Positions 22,722-34,915 of a stretch of 64,000 bases of DNA are shown here, in pieces; the first letter of the stretch is position 1; each line of letters begins with the position of its first letter. The notes beneath the pieces are model-generated. The model did not search any database. It saw only the letters and a list, made by a program, of their open reading frames with translations, and was not told the DNA's origin. This DNA is from Ceratopteris richardii (Eukaryota; Streptophyta; Polypodiopsida; Polypodiales; Pteridaceae): the NCBI GenBank assembly GCA_020310875.1, contig CM035422.1, positions 59,617,324 through 59,681,323 of the forward strand. The letters run 5' to 3'. The translations under genes and the position numbers were made by a program.

Positions 22722-25354
22722 AAATCTCTAGTCCTCTTCTTTGTCATGCTCTTTGTTTCACTCACATCTGGGCTCTTTTCCTGGCCTAAGCTTTGGTTCT
22801 GCTGCAAGGCTTGGGCCCTAGTGATCACTTGCACTGGTGTAGTGGATGTTACACTTCCTGTGGAGTCTACAACTAACCCTACGACATTGATAGGAGTGAT
22901 TTTCGGCATATTATTAGGATTCTTTGGGCAGTCTCGTAAAAGATGCTCCTTTCCACACTCCTGGCAATAGCCCTGGATCATCACTGACTGGGGTTGTGTA
23001 GGTGGAGGCAAGGGACAATCACGAATGAGATGATCTCCCTGACATCTGTAGCATGGTCCTCTAGGGAATGGGGGTCTCACTTGCCTAGGTTGAGGTCTAG
23101 AGTTGGGGTTTGCATACATGACATTAGCATACTCTGGCTCCCAATTAGGTTCACTCGGTTCCTCACTGTAATAGGACTCACCATGTTCAGGAGACTTCAT
23201 GTAGTAAGCCTGGGGACTATCAACATGTGTAGAATCAAAGCTATGGTCACTCGGGTCACTTTCAGAAAGCAATGGTGTTACAGGGACTATAGCTCTATTC
23301 AGGTTCTCTTCTGCAGCTGCATATTTTACTCGGATCACATTGGATGGAGCTGGAGGTTGTTGGGCTAACACAGGCTGAGGCCTTTGCTGGGCCTGATATT
23401 GTGGTTGGTAGGTTTGTTGGGGCCTAGCATACTGTTGGGGTGGGTATTGACTCTGGTATCTGCCTTGTTGAGGGTATGGCTGAGGGTAGGTTTGCCTAAC
23501 CGCTTGCTTATTGTATGGGCAGTCTTGTGCTGTGTGATTTGTGTATCTTCGTTCTATGGTGTAGTACTGGCTACTAGGATTTACTTGGGGTTGAGCCATA
23601 ATGGGACATACATTCGCCATATGGTCACCTCCACAAGTATAGCATCTTTTCACTGGGGCAAATCTTGGGATCTGTTTGCTAATGACACCTAATTTTTGAG
23701 CTACTTTCTCTGCAAGTTCCTCAATTGATGTGGATTGCGAGGAAGAGAGGCTAGAGGCACTATCTGAGTCTTTGTAGATTTTGGAAAGGTCTAGTTCTTC
23801 CCCTAGGTTATCCTCAATGTCAATGCACATGCGTACACACTCTTCTATGGTCCTAGGGTCCTTCAAGTACACATATGATCTCACTTTGGTACTTAGCAAT
23901 CCATCCAAGAATAAAGCCACTTGCTTAGCTGGTGTGGGTAACTCAGGGACATGGCATCTCTCTAGGTATTGCCTAAATCTTCTTCCAGCAAGTCTCACGG
24001 TTTCTTGAGTGGTTTGCTTGAAGCTGTGAATCAGCGAGGAAGTGTTATGTCTTATGCCACTTTTAGAGAATTCGATAATGAATGCCTCTAGAAGCTGGTC
24101 TATGCTCCTGAACTGCCTCTTGTTTAGGGGCTGAAACCATGTCAGGGCAGTGTTCCTAAGGGTTAGATCAAAGGCATTGTACTGCGTGAACAGATCTTCA
24201 ACTTGTTCCGCTCTCAAGACTTGCCTAAACTCCACCACATGATCATATGGATCTCCAGTGCCATCGAAGTAGTTCTTCATGGACTTAACTAGCTGAGTCG
24301 GCTTCAAAGTCCTTGTGTGCTCTCTAGGTCGTGGTAGAGGGAACTCATCCGCATTCCTTTGATTCCTGGGAGCTCTAAGTACCTCAGGTTCCACTCTATT
24401 TGTTTCTGTTCTCGTTCTTTCTCTGCCCCCTGGGTTGGCAAAGCTTACTTCTGGCCTATCTCTACTTCTGTCTCTTTGAGTTCCTTGAGCTTGGGATGTT
24501 CCAGCTCCAGGGTGACCATAGGACACGTTCGATCTTGGTTGGGGAAAAACGAATTCACCCTTCCAAGTATAAGCATGCATGTCATGTTCTGTAACCACAA
24601 AGATCCTCTCTGAAGCGTGATCTAAGTAAGTCACTCTGCCTGGGCTATCAGGATATTTGAACTCATAGATCAGGATTGACCCTACATCATTTGGCCTATT
24701 TGATTTATACCTCCAAAAGGCTTCATCGATTTCTTGATTTAGGAGCAGGTCTATGCTCTTATTATCCTGGGGAATCCACTCTGGATTGAGGATTCTAGTA
24801 AGAACAGATTTCCCTCGAGGGGTCCTAGGCTCTATACCCATGTTTCCTTGCTCCAGGTCACCTATGTCCGCTTCTGGGATCACATTTCCGAATTCTTCTG
24901 TCCTATCTGGGTGACTGGTGACTACGTATATGGTTCCTTCTTTGTCCAAGTATGCTCCATTTTCAAACTTTACAGCTGGGTGTTCTATTCCAATGGATTG
25001 GTCAGGGTTTTTAATCTGGACCACGGATCTTCCTAGGCCGTCCTCATAGATGCTAGCACCTAATCGGTTGGTCCTAAGGTATTCCAGCTGCGTCTTGTAG
25101 GGGCCTTCCACCCTATACAAATGTGGCACACCTGAACTCCCCGTAGGTCTGTCCATACCTTGAGACATCTCTGATTCACTAGTCTCAGAGCTAGGGTAAT
25201 GCGAGTGGTGGCTCAACTGCTGGGCCCAAGACCTAGCAGTATGATTAATGCTAGCCTCTGAAGACCTAAGACTTTGTCTATCTCTTACTAGATGTCGTCC
25301 TGATCTAAGGTTCATATGCCTATTTAAGTAGCCCAATTTTTGCCCAAAGTACAA
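22703..25354 (-). pseudogene. gag: Ty3 gag (883 codons), 3' end deleted
   Basis: Start ATG at 25354 (a second in-frame Met at 25315). The N-terminal domain is shared with the gag at 45298 (motifs GRSVVQIKN, EHPAVKFENGAYLD and IYVVT). The capsid-like region follows (YFDGTGDPYDHVVEF, ALTWFQPL, RRFRQYLERC). Three zinc knuckles of the shortened form CX2CX3HX4C then appear (CYTCGGDHMANVC, CYRCQGDHLIRDC, CQECGKEHLLRDC) between Gln/Pro-rich stretches. The frame ends at TKKRTR and runs straight into RT sequence in another frame, so a deletion removed the protease and RT start. Gag would form the particle shell. Confidence 0.88.
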
Positions 25355-26210
25355 CCTCGTTGCCGATCAATTGGTGTCAGTCACTTGATTCTTTTTTAGT
25401 GTGTTATCGTGTTTATGATCTTGTCTGATATCGCATTGTCAGGAATATTTGATTTGATTTTTCGCACTTGAGTTGATCGTCCCACGTTAAGTTTTTTTCC
25501 TTTAAAGTTATCGACCGTACAAAGATTATGTTGTTAGCTTGAACTTGAGTATTTAGGTAGTCTTCAACTTGATAAATGCCTATCGTCGCCCTGACTTACT
25601 TCTAGCACTATTCGTACTTAGCCTAAGCTAGGAATTGAGAGAGGGATTTGAGAGTATTCCAACCTCGATTGCTGATCCCTTGCCCTTTGGTGCTCAAGAA
25701 CCCGGTTCTCAAGCTTGCAAATCACCCTTGCTTTGGATGCCCTCAAGTGCTCTCAGTGGACTTGTAAAAGTCCCACAGTTAGTTCAAGACTTCAATTCAA
25801 ATGACAGATAGGTCACTTTCATGCATGTAGTTCACAGACCAAATTTCCCTTTGCCTTTATGGAAAACAATCCCAAGGATCCTTCAGTTTTCCTACCTCGA
25901 GGTATGGTCAACTTCAAAATACCCTACCTAATAATCCTCATATTAATTTTATCGTAACCAGTGGAAGTTTTGGTTGTACTCCCCACGAGCTTTCCAACAA
26001 GACAAGAATCACAGCAAACGGATTTCGTATGGGAAAGTTATGTCAATTCAGGGTTCTGGTGCTAAAACAGGGTTCAAACAGACTAAGAGATCATAGGATT
26101 TTTCTCAAAAATACATGTGTAGGGACCTCACAAATCACTAATTGCTAGACCAATATGCCCAAAAACTATCCCCAAAACTTGGAATAAAAACCCTAATTTT
26201 TTGGCCAAAA
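25355..26210 (-). other. Ty3 leader, gag-proximal part (conserved)
   Basis: Non-coding. The part at about 25915-26065 matches, in reverse complement, 44915-45065 of the plus-strand element, for example GGAAAGCTCGTGGGGAGTAC and TCATACGAAATCCG-like blocks. This is much more conserved than the array next to it, so it is probably a functional leader segment or an encapsidation region. Confidence 0.6.
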
Positions 26211-26810
26211 AGCCTGTCAATCGCGATTGACAGGTCTGTCAATCGTGATTGACAGAGGTGTCCGTCGGGGCCTGTCGATCGCGACCGACACGTCAATCGC
26301 GATCGACAGTGTCAATCGCGATTGACAGAGTCGATCGTGGGTCTTGTCAATCGCGATCGATGGTGTCAATCGCGATCGACACTTTTTCCGGGATTTTCGC
26401 CGTAAATTTAGTCGATCGGGGATGTGTCCGTCGCGATGGACACGTGGCAACGCGAAGTTTTCTGTCAATCGTCAACTTTTAGACGGTCGTGATCTACGGT
26501 GTCAATCGCGACTGACAGAGGTGTCGGTCGTGGCTGTCGATCGCGATCGACGGTGTCAATCGCGATTGACAAGGTCCTACGTGGCAGTCAGTCGGTCGTG
26601 GGGTTTGTCGGTCGCGATCAACAGGTCTGTCGGTCGTGATTAACATGATCTGTCGGTCGCGATTGATAGGGTCTGTCGGTCGCGATTGACAGAGAAACAC
26701 GGAATTTTTCAATTTTGTTTAGTGATTTGGAATGTGCTCTTTGTGCTGGTCCTAGTGGTGCACTTAGTTTTACCAATTGGTCGAATTTTCTGTCGATCGC
26801 GATCGACAGA
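26211..26810 (-). repeat. palindromic repeat array in the Ty3 leader
   Basis: An irregular array of short units resembling TGTCAATCGCGATTGACA, an exact 18 bp palindrome present at 26215-26232 and 26310-26327. A variant palindrome TGTCGATCGCGATCGACA lies at 26791-26808. The hexamer TCGCGA recurs about 14 times, with several TCGTGA variants. It lies between the primer site and gag, so every unit would be in the genomic RNA as a self-complementary hairpin. Confidence 0.88.
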
Positions 26811-27163
26811 GGTCGGCGACACAGAGACAGTTTCTGAGTTTTTTCCGTACCTGCACAGCATGCTGGAAGGGATGATACAGCTGGATCCTGTAAGAAAACT
26901 CAACAAACATGCAAAAACAATGCACACAATATTGCTCTCTCGCTCTCTCTCACAAGTGAAATGAGGGAAATGGAATGGAGAAGGTGATAAGATCAAAACT
27001 GAAAATTTTCGCGATGGTGGAGATGGAGGTGGGAGATGGTGATGATGATGATGGTGATGATGGTGGTGAGGTAAGAAAGAGAAAAATAAGAAGAGTGAAG
27101 AAATTACCTACAACGCCAACGTCTCAAATCTACGTCTTACCATCACACGCTCGTCCTCAAAGC
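26811..27163 (-). other. Ty3 leader, primer-proximal part
   Basis: Non-coding. A CA/CCATCAT-type microsatellite (minus strand) at 27028-27070 and the block next to the primer site (27120-27163) are shared with 43776-43915 of the plus-strand relative. Confidence 0.55.
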
Positions 27164-27185
27164 TCGATCCCCGACAACGGCGCCA
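27164..27185 (-). promoter_or_regulatory. primer-binding site, tRNA-Asp type
   Basis: The minus strand reads TGGCGCCGTTGTCGGGGATC and one or two more bases, complementary to the 3' end of plant tRNA-Asp(GUC) with one mismatch. Eight bases separate it from the LTR end at 27194. Confidence 0.88.
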
Positions 27186-27193
27186 AAATTTGG

Positions 27194-27758
27194 TGTAGCT
27201 CAGTGATGAGTAGCACCTCCTTTAATGTCAATCCGGGAAGACGCGAGGATGGTATGAAGACCTCGAGCAAGTGAAGGCACAAGTGCGTGAGTGAGAAGCA
27301 CACTAACATGCACACGCATACACACACGTACACACAAGGCAAGACAAAGAGTGAGAAGCAATGGAGTTCTTTAGATTACTTTCAAAAAGCCTATTTGAAG
27401 ACTCAAACGAAGTCTAAAAATTATGAAAATTTGTAGGTAGCTACTTTGAATGCTCCTCAAGCTCAAGGACTCCTTGGCTTGCACAAAATGGAGCTACAAA
27501 AATATGAAATGGTATCTACAATGGCTTTTAGTGATGAAAATCACTATTGTTGTAGGGAAACGATTTGACATACATATCTTCGAGCTCCCTACTTGCTCCT
27601 TCTCCTTGTGTGTCCACCTCTTCGTTATGCTTTAGTGTCCTGAAAAAATATTGGCCTACTTGCCAGATCGTCGTTGACTACCCTGTCTACTTGTGCTTTC
27701 TCTTCTCTCTGACTCCCTTCGTAAGCTTCCTTGCCTTGTGAGTCCTTCAGTTCCAACA
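27194..27758 (-). repeat. Ty3 5' LTR with promoter deleted
   Basis: 565 bp; termini TGTAGCTCAG and AGTTCCAACA as in the 3' LTR. It lacks the 130 bp corresponding to 14249-14378, which contain the TATA box. The deletion is flanked by a GC microhomology. Confidence 0.93.
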
Positions 27759-27763
27759 GCATG
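27759..27763. repeat. 5 bp target-site duplication GCATG (right)
   Basis: Second copy of the GCATG that precedes the left LTR; copia sequence (TCATCAACATAGACAAC) resumes immediately after it. Confidence 0.95.
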
Positions 27764-28930
27764 TCATCAACATAGACAACAATGATTAGAAGCACATCAT
27801 TTGCATGCTTAACATATAAGGTGCTCTCAGTTGAACTATTCTCAAAACCATGCGCAATCAAATAGGCATGTATTCTTTTCATACCAAGCACGTGGTGCTT
27901 GCTTCAAACCATATAATGCCTTTTTCAACATGCACACTTGGTTTTCATGCCCTTGTTGCACAAATCCACAGGGCTAAAAAACATACACTTCTTCATGCAA
28001 GTCATCATTTAGAAATGTAGTCTTAATTTCCAACTGATGTACATTCCAACCATGATGAGCTTCAAGTGTGCAGATGCTATGAACAGTAGTCATTCAGCAT
28101 TTAGGAGCAAAGGTCTCATCAAAATCAATGCCACTTTCTTGAGCATAACCATTTGCAACAAGCCTAGCCTTACACTTGTCAACTATTCCATCATGATTAC
28201 ACTTGAGCCCACTTAGTGCCAATGGCCTTCTTGCCAGGAGGCAAGTCACATAAAGACCAGGTACCATTTTTCATAATAGCATCATATTCTGATTGCATAT
28301 GAGCCATCCAATTTTCTAAATTTTGTGTTTCATCAAATGAAAGTAGCTCATTCTCATCACAAAGACTCAAGGTAGCCATAGCATAGAAATTTTATGCAAA
28401 AGAAGCACTATGAAAGCTTAACAAGTATGATATGATAGAGATGCATCTAATTTGCTATCATGCAAAGTATGCACCAACCGTTTTGGCATAGTTTTTGCCT
28501 CCTCACTATCAGCTCTCTCATCAACAAGTGCATCATGTAAATATGCATCAGAAATGGAATGATCTGCATTATCACATGAAACTTGTAGAGGCCAAAAAGC
28601 TACCTCATTAGGACCAGAACTAGACTGTCCACCTATAAAAAGAGGCAGCAAACTATCATACATGTCTTTGGAGCTAACTGATGTCTCCTTAGTACATGAA
28701 AGTAATGGCTGAATAACATCTTCCACAAAAACAACATCATAGTTAACCAAAATGTTTTTAGTTGATGGATGATAGAGACAATAGCCTTTGCCTTCGGAAC
28801 TACACCCAACAAAAATTTCCTAATGCATATGCCAGACAGCCAATCTCCTAATGCATATGCACTGCTTTATTATCCAATTTCTCGCATTGTTGTTCAAGCA
28901 CTAATGCATATGCCAAACATCCAAAAACGT
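27764..28930 (-). mobile_element. copia second copy, 5' half (RT start, linker, integrase tail), decayed
   Basis: It continues the copia copy interrupted at 14049 and follows 4933-6060 of the first copia through RT and linker ([26 protein letters not shown]) into the integrase tail. Several stops and indels are present, plus a small local duplication (CTAATGCATATGC) near 28820-28860. It ends at about 28930; integrase core, gag and 5' LTR are absent. Confidence 0.85.
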
Positions 28931-29008
28931 GTATGTTAGCTTAACAAGCTATTTGTTTTTGTGCACTAACATATTTCTAATTTGCATAATAAATGTTTGT
29001 CTGTCGAT

Positions 29009-29137
29009 CTTTTGTAGAGAAAAAATTATTGTCGTTGGTAAACTATAATTAATTTTCATGGCCGAGAGGAGGCAACAGTATTGTATTAGGTACATTCATG
29101 AAGTGTGTGAGGAGGGATGTCCTTAGAAAGGGGGGGA
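29009..29137 (+). mobile_element. 3' internal end and polypurine tract of a gag-only element
   Basis: About 130 bp nearly identical to 41515-41646, the sequence directly before the second long LTR. It includes the purine run AAAGGGGGGGA. Its presence before the first LTR shows that this LTR is, or was, the 3' LTR of a further element unit to the left that is now lost. Confidence 0.75.
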
Positions 29138-32100
29138 TGTTAGGAAGGAAAAAACCACCAAGAAAAAAAAAGGGGAAAATATATATATGAAGAAGAAATG
29201 ACACGAAAAAAAAAACATAATAAAAAACATTGAGTATAAAAGAAAGAAAAAAAAGAACTATTTGAAAAAAAAAAAAGAAAAACACAAATAAATAATGAAA
29301 ACAAACGAATCAAATAAAAGCAAAGAAAAAAAAGGAAAAAAATTGAAATAAAGATAATAGTAAAAAAAAAAGGGGGGAATGTGCATATGTGTGTGAGTGG
29401 GGGGACTTGGGACGGTGGGAGCATCAGAAAGGGGGGACTGGAGTGTCAGGGGTCAGAGTGTCAGGGGAGTGGGTGAGTAAAGGAAAAAAAAAGGGGGGGA
29501 AGATAAAAGTTTTTGCTCTCTCCTTCTCTCTCCCCCCTCGGTTTTTTGTTCTTCGGGTGTCTTTGCACGTACGGGATCCTTCTTGCATGTCAGTTGGAGG
29601 GGGGTGGAGTCTACACGTCTATTCGAGGATCGTTTTTTCCGTTGTGCTCTGATCAAGGGCAGCTCGGGGGGGGGATAGGGGAGATTGGAGCTTCCGAGTT
29701 CAAGAGGCGGGGAGTTTTTTTGTCTGCCTGGACAGATGTTGGAGAGCAGGGGATGAAGAGGAAGATACATTGAGGAGGGGAGGTTTTGGGGGCGATGACA
29801 GATTTGTGAAGGTCACGAGAAGAACTGGACGTGGACTCATTATTGGCAGGCAAACACATGTCATTGAAGAGAGGAAAAAAAGGGAGATACACATCTCGGA
29901 GATTACAGGGAAAAACGACAGGAGGAGGCACTTTTGGTAGGTGTGCAGAGAAAGTGGGGAAGAGTTCCAAAATAGGGGGGCTACGCACATTTTTGGAGAA
30001 GGGCCATGTTGATGAGGAGAACGGATTGCATTGGGAAGAAAAGAGAGAGCTGGAGGTTGTCACCAATCAGTTTTTGATTGTGGATTAGCTGTCAAGAACC
30101 ATAAGCTCTTCAACTGCTATGAAAGAAGCTCTCGGATAAGATTCTCGGCATGAAGATCAGTGAGACATCTGAAGAATTGCAAAGAGAAAATCAAAGGGCA
30201 GCTTCTATGCGGTCTTCAGAGAAGGTGCACGTTTTAATTGAATAGAATATTGAACCAATTGTGACACAAAGTTTTGGGGAATTGAAGAAGATGAAGAAGG
30301 TGATACGTTGAGGTTTCTTCTTTTTGCTGTTGAAGGACGTGAAGAAGGGGGTACTTTCCTCTTCCGGATTTCAATCCACGTCATGCTATTCCTTTAGAGC
30401 ATGAGCATCATGATTTTTCTGAGAGAGAAAGATATCAACACTCGACCCAAGAGAACACGAGCTTGAAGTTTGGTATGCAAGAAATTATTTCTGTGCAAAA
30501 AGATAGGAACTTTTAGGAGAAAGGACCTATTGAAGGAGAGTAGGGGTGCACGGTGCTCGGAAGAGGCTTGTATCTGGGGTGGATGCTCATTTGCAAGCAC
30601 AGAGATGAACATCACACTAAATGGACCTTCATGTAAATTGATTGAGTACTATTGTGTATTTCATTTGATAAGCACACATGATGCCTGCGTTGTTTTCGTA
30701 CAACTGTTATTTTCTGAGTATAATGGAAAGGGGAAGCTGATCTTACTTATGAAAGTCAAGGGCAAAGTTCTGTTTATATGGCAAGGAATGTATCTTGCAC
30801 TCAGGACTGAACAGGAAAGGAGGGGTTGTAGGCATGGCAATGTACACAACATATTTGTGCTCCTAGGCAGCTTGTACAGATAGCTTCTACAGTGCTTGTG
30901 GCTTTAGGGCTTGTAGGACTATCATTCCATGTGTAGGGCTTGTAGGTCTAGCATAGAGGGCAAGCAAAAGACCATATCAAAGAGTTCAAGTTGCATTTGT
31001 GGTGTTGATGAACATTTGCAAGATCAAAGTTTCTTCTGTCCATCAACAAAATTGAATTTCTATGGAAAAGCTGATGAAATAAGCAAACCCGTTTCAGTTC
31101 CTACATCCGAATATTTCCATAGTGACAGAAGTGACAATTATGGAGAGATAACTAATGGACAACATAGAAGTGTGAGTGTGGTTGTTGGTTCCTAGAAAGT
31201 TTGACGTCTGTGTCACAAGCTACGAAGTGGCAATCAAAGAGAAATCTGCTTGAAGAAGTTCAGCGAGGAGAGGTTTGGGGAAGCCCTTGAAGGTTGACAA
31301 GAGGGAGGGATTTTTTTGGGCATCCATCAACGGCAACTATTACTCCTCTGTCTGAACGAGAGCAATGGAAGATTATTTTTGAGGATAGCTTTAGGCACTG
31401 TAGAGGAGCGCCCCTGAGCTACAGGGGGAGACATTCTCGGCCAGTATAGACAACCGTGCTGGCTGTGGAGAGCCCCAACTTCACTATTAATGGTAGAGTT
31501 GGCTGCTGCATTCTCAAGATAGAGGGGGGAGGATGTGGTGGCTAATGAGGACTGCTGAAACCGAATGTCTATGAAGTATGTCTGAAGGGCGCTACACATC
31601 GAATTGAATGATTATATGCTGCTATTCTGAAGTGAAGCAGGTGGAGCATATAGGAAAGAGAGGTGCATCAGAAGATACACTCGGAGCTGAACCGGCTGTT
31701 GGACACTCGAGAATGGTGGTTCGCTGCTGCTCTTAAAGTCTTGAACAAAAGGACAAAGTATTTTTTTGGTAATACCCATGCTAGAGGTATGCAAGGCATC
31801 AGTTCTTGAAATCGGTTGCTTCATATTGTCTTTCGAGTTTGTTATTTGCAGAATGTCATAGATAGAGCAATTGGCCTAATTGGCAGCATGCTTTGACAGA
31901 GACAAAGTGAAATCAGATGATCGATTGGTTTTGAGAAGTGAATATAGTTTATGTATTCAACATTTGGATTTGTGGTCTTTCTAACATGGCACTTTCACAT
32001 CGTGACTTATTGACGTGCAAAAATGGGAAGCATGGAATATGTGTGACCACTTCTGAAAGTTCTGATCGGGGTGGATGACAGACCCATTGATTGAAGGACA

Positions 32101-32744
32101 GAGGGAGCTTTGGATGCTCTCAATCAGAAAAATACAAACACAGAGGATTATGTATGAATGGGGTATTATTCTCCTCCCATCCCTCGGTTCATGATGTGCA
32201 CACTCGTAAAGAGAGAGAGTGGATTTGGTGCTAGGGGATTGATATTGAATACTATTTCGGGTTGCAAGTGTGTGAACGAATGTGAGTGTGAGAGTGGGTG
32301 TGTGTGTTGGTGTATGTGAGGTTGTGAGTGTGTGTGGGCGTGAACAAGTGTGGGTAGGTGAGAGTGTGGCCAATTACATGTGTATAGATGTATGCCTGAG
32401 AAGGAGGATTGTGTGGAAATGTTAAGGAACGTGTGAGCGGGGGGGGGGGGTGTACGAGGTAGAGCATAGGTAAGAAAAATATCACTTTGAGAGATAATTG
32501 TGGGTTTCAAGACATACACTTGGGCCAATGCCAAGAGTTTGGGGACAAAACATAAGTACATTTCCGTCATCTTTCTCTTGGGCATTATGACCATTACATT
32601 TGGCGATCCTATTGGGGATCGAAAAAAAGAGTGCATTGGTGCATGTTCGCGAGCTAAGGGCAAGTAAAGATTCCTCAAAAATAGACATCTAAGCGATTTA
32701 GTGGTGCAAAAACACCTTCTCTGCGGCTTCATAAAAGCCCATCA
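29138..32744 (+). repeat. very long LTR (3.6 kb) of a gag-only element
   Basis: It starts TGTTAGG after a polypurine tract and ends CCATCA two bases before a primer-site-like sequence. Its first 1.7 kb matches 41647-43132 closely, apart from an A-rich insertion at about 29145-29375. It has no convincing coding content; frames on both strands are low-complexity. A GT-rich tract lies at 32270-32360. ATAAAAG at 32730 is too close to the end to be the promoter TATA. Boundaries rest on TG/CA ends plus primer site and polypurine tract. Confidence 0.78.
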
Positions 32745-32746
32745 TT

Positions 32747-32764
32747 TGGCACGCCCGGTGGGAC
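32747..32764 (+). promoter_or_regulatory. primer-binding site of the gag-only element
   Basis: TGGCACGCCCGGTGGGAC lies two bases after the LTR end and begins with TGG, the complement of tRNA CCA ends. I do not assign the tRNA. Confidence 0.7.
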
Positions 32765-34899
32765 TTGGCTTAGCACATCTCATAGAGATTGCTACGGGTT
32801 CGCTTGGTGCCCCGCTCGTGTGGCACAGCCATCCGGCCCCATAATTGCCTTGGTTCTTGTTAAAGAGATGGCTCAGAGACACACGACTCCTCTTTGCGAC
32901 TTTCCACGCTTTCTAGGCTCCTCTGATGAAGATCCTGATGCCCACATTCAATTATTTGAGCTAATATGTGGTGCCCATGGGATAGTGGATGATGGTAGAA
33001 AATTGTGGATCTTTCTAGCAACTTTGAGAGGGGATGCAAGTGAATGGTATGCTAACTTATCCATGCAAGAGAGAGAAACTTATGATGACCTAAAAACTCA
33101 TTTCTTGAGAAAGTCTTTAGGTCTAGGATTTGAAGAAAAACTAGCAGAGCAGTTGGACCACTTATGACAAGGGGCCAGTGAGAGCATCGATAAATATATT
33201 AATCGCATGGATACCTTTGTGAGAAAGTTAGGAAATAGTGCACCTGATAAAGAAACCTTGAAAAGGAGGTTCTTGGTAGGCTTGCATGATGAGGAAGTCG
33301 AACGATATATTAGGTTGAAGAGGCCCGCTAGTCTAGAAGAGGCAAAGCATGAGGCAAGGATCTGGGAAGAGGTCCAATGTGTGCTTCGATTGCATAGAGA
33401 TAAATTGAGTCCACACACAAGAAGCATAGAAGAAAACCAAGAGAGCACTATGTTTGTTGATGTCAATGAGAAGAAGGAAGTTGAGCTCTTAGACAAGCTA
33501 AATGCTGATACATTTGCAAGAGTCAATCCCACTTGCTTGTCTATGAATGTGAGAGCATTTGAGTGTTCTCAAGAATCGAGTACACTACAACCAAATGGTG
33601 AATGGCAAAGAAAGAGGATGTGTGGTGCAAATGACTAGAATGGTGGTGTACTTCAAGCCCATCAAGAAGATGAAATACTGAAAAGAAGGATGAACTGGAA
33701 TCCACGACTGCATATACAAAAAGTGCAATTCACCTTAAGGGGATTGGTCTATTGGAGTTGCAATCAAACGGGACATATGGCTAGAGAATGCCCAAGTTTA
33801 CAAGGATCGAGGAGTGATGCCCCTATGAATAGATATGATGAGATAAGGGAACATGTAAAGGATGAGTATATTGCAAAGGTGGTAGAACCCACTAGGAAAG
33901 ATATATCCATGAGCCTTTGTCTTAGTCCAAACTTTAGGGAAGTTGAATTTTCTTATGAGTGTAGACCTAAAGTGCAAACAAAGCTACGAAGAAAGTTTGT
34001 CGCCAATCAAAGCATTCTAGAGGTAGGAGTGATACCTCGAGCTCAAGCAAGCCTATGCAAAGAAAGGATGTGTGGAGATGGGAAGCCCAAGAAGCAAGGA
34101 CCCATACTTGCAAGGGAGAAAGATGAACACAAGAATAATGCGATCATAATGCCTAAAATTGTTGATGTAGTGGAATGTGACTCTCAAGAAGATGTCGGGT
34201 TTGCGTGCAAAGTCCAACAATTAGAACATGACGTGGAGAAGCTAAGAGATGTAATTTCTCACCTAGAGAGTGAGTTGGCGCAAGAAAAAGAACTTAGGTT
34301 ACAACAAGAAGAAAAAGTGAAGGAGATAGAGAGAGTGGCTCATGAGTTGTTCAAGGATACACAAGACATAAGGGATAATGAAAGTAAAAGGATAGATCAA
34401 TTAGTGCAGGAGAATGAAGGATTTCGAGAGTTGATCAAGAGATGGGAAATCGATCGAAAAATCCAAAGAGAGAAAATCGGGAGTGAAATGGAGAAACGTG
34501 AAGAATTAGAACAAAAAGTTGAAGCGTTGATGGAAAACGTACAAAACTGGGAAAGAACAAAAATACAGAAGATAGCATCGAAAGGAAAAGAAGAGAGATT
34601 GGGTTCTCGACATGTTGAGTCGAAGGAATGTAGGACTAAGAAAGAATCAAGATCTAGAGAAGAAGTTAATGGAGATAGAGTGTATGGGAGTCAAAAAGGA
34701 GAGGGAGATAGAAGTGAGATTAGAAAGAAAATTACCCAAGAAGTCAAGGCTAGCAAGGTAAATATGACAGAACCATCAAGGAAGAATATCCCCAAGAAAA
34801 TCGAAGCTAAAGACTTTAGAAAGGATTGTAAGGGAAAAACAAGTGATGGAAGAGAGAAAAGAAAAGGGAGTTCAAAGATTCTTGTTGAGAAAATGGATC

Positions 34900-34907
34900 A
34901 TAATGAG
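34900..34907. repeat. 8 bp target-site duplication ATAATGAG (left) of hAT
   Basis: ATAATGAG directly precedes CATAGTTG and recurs at 39909-39916 after CAACTATG. Eight base pairs is the hAT length. Confidence 0.95.
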
Positions 34908-34915
34908 CATAGTTG

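Larger units (their letters stand above)
14050..27758 (-). mobile_element. Ty3/gypsy element, 13.7 kb, tRNA-Asp primed, with extra protease domain and ORF3
   Basis: On the minus strand the order is 5' LTR 27194-27758, primer site 27164-27185, leader with palindrome array, gag 22703-25354, truncated RT and RNase H, duplicated integrase zinc module, integrase core, retropepsin-like domain, ORF3, polypurine tract and 3' LTR 14050-14746. A perfect GCATG duplication flanks it. RT-RNase H-integrase is the Ty3 order. A deletion has removed the gag-proximal protease and the N-terminal RT. It is non-functional now but retains an unusual domain layout. Confidence 0.93.

Noticed and set aside
26211-26810. 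CRISPR-like array
   Set aside because: The units are palindromic and variable, spacing is irregular, no cas genes exist and the context is a plant retrotransposon leader.
29138-32744. Protein genes within the long LTR, for example 30470-30883 or 32166-32732
   Set aside because: The frames are unconserved between LTR copies or low-complexity (GT-rich) and lie inside a repeat whose ends mark it as an LTR.
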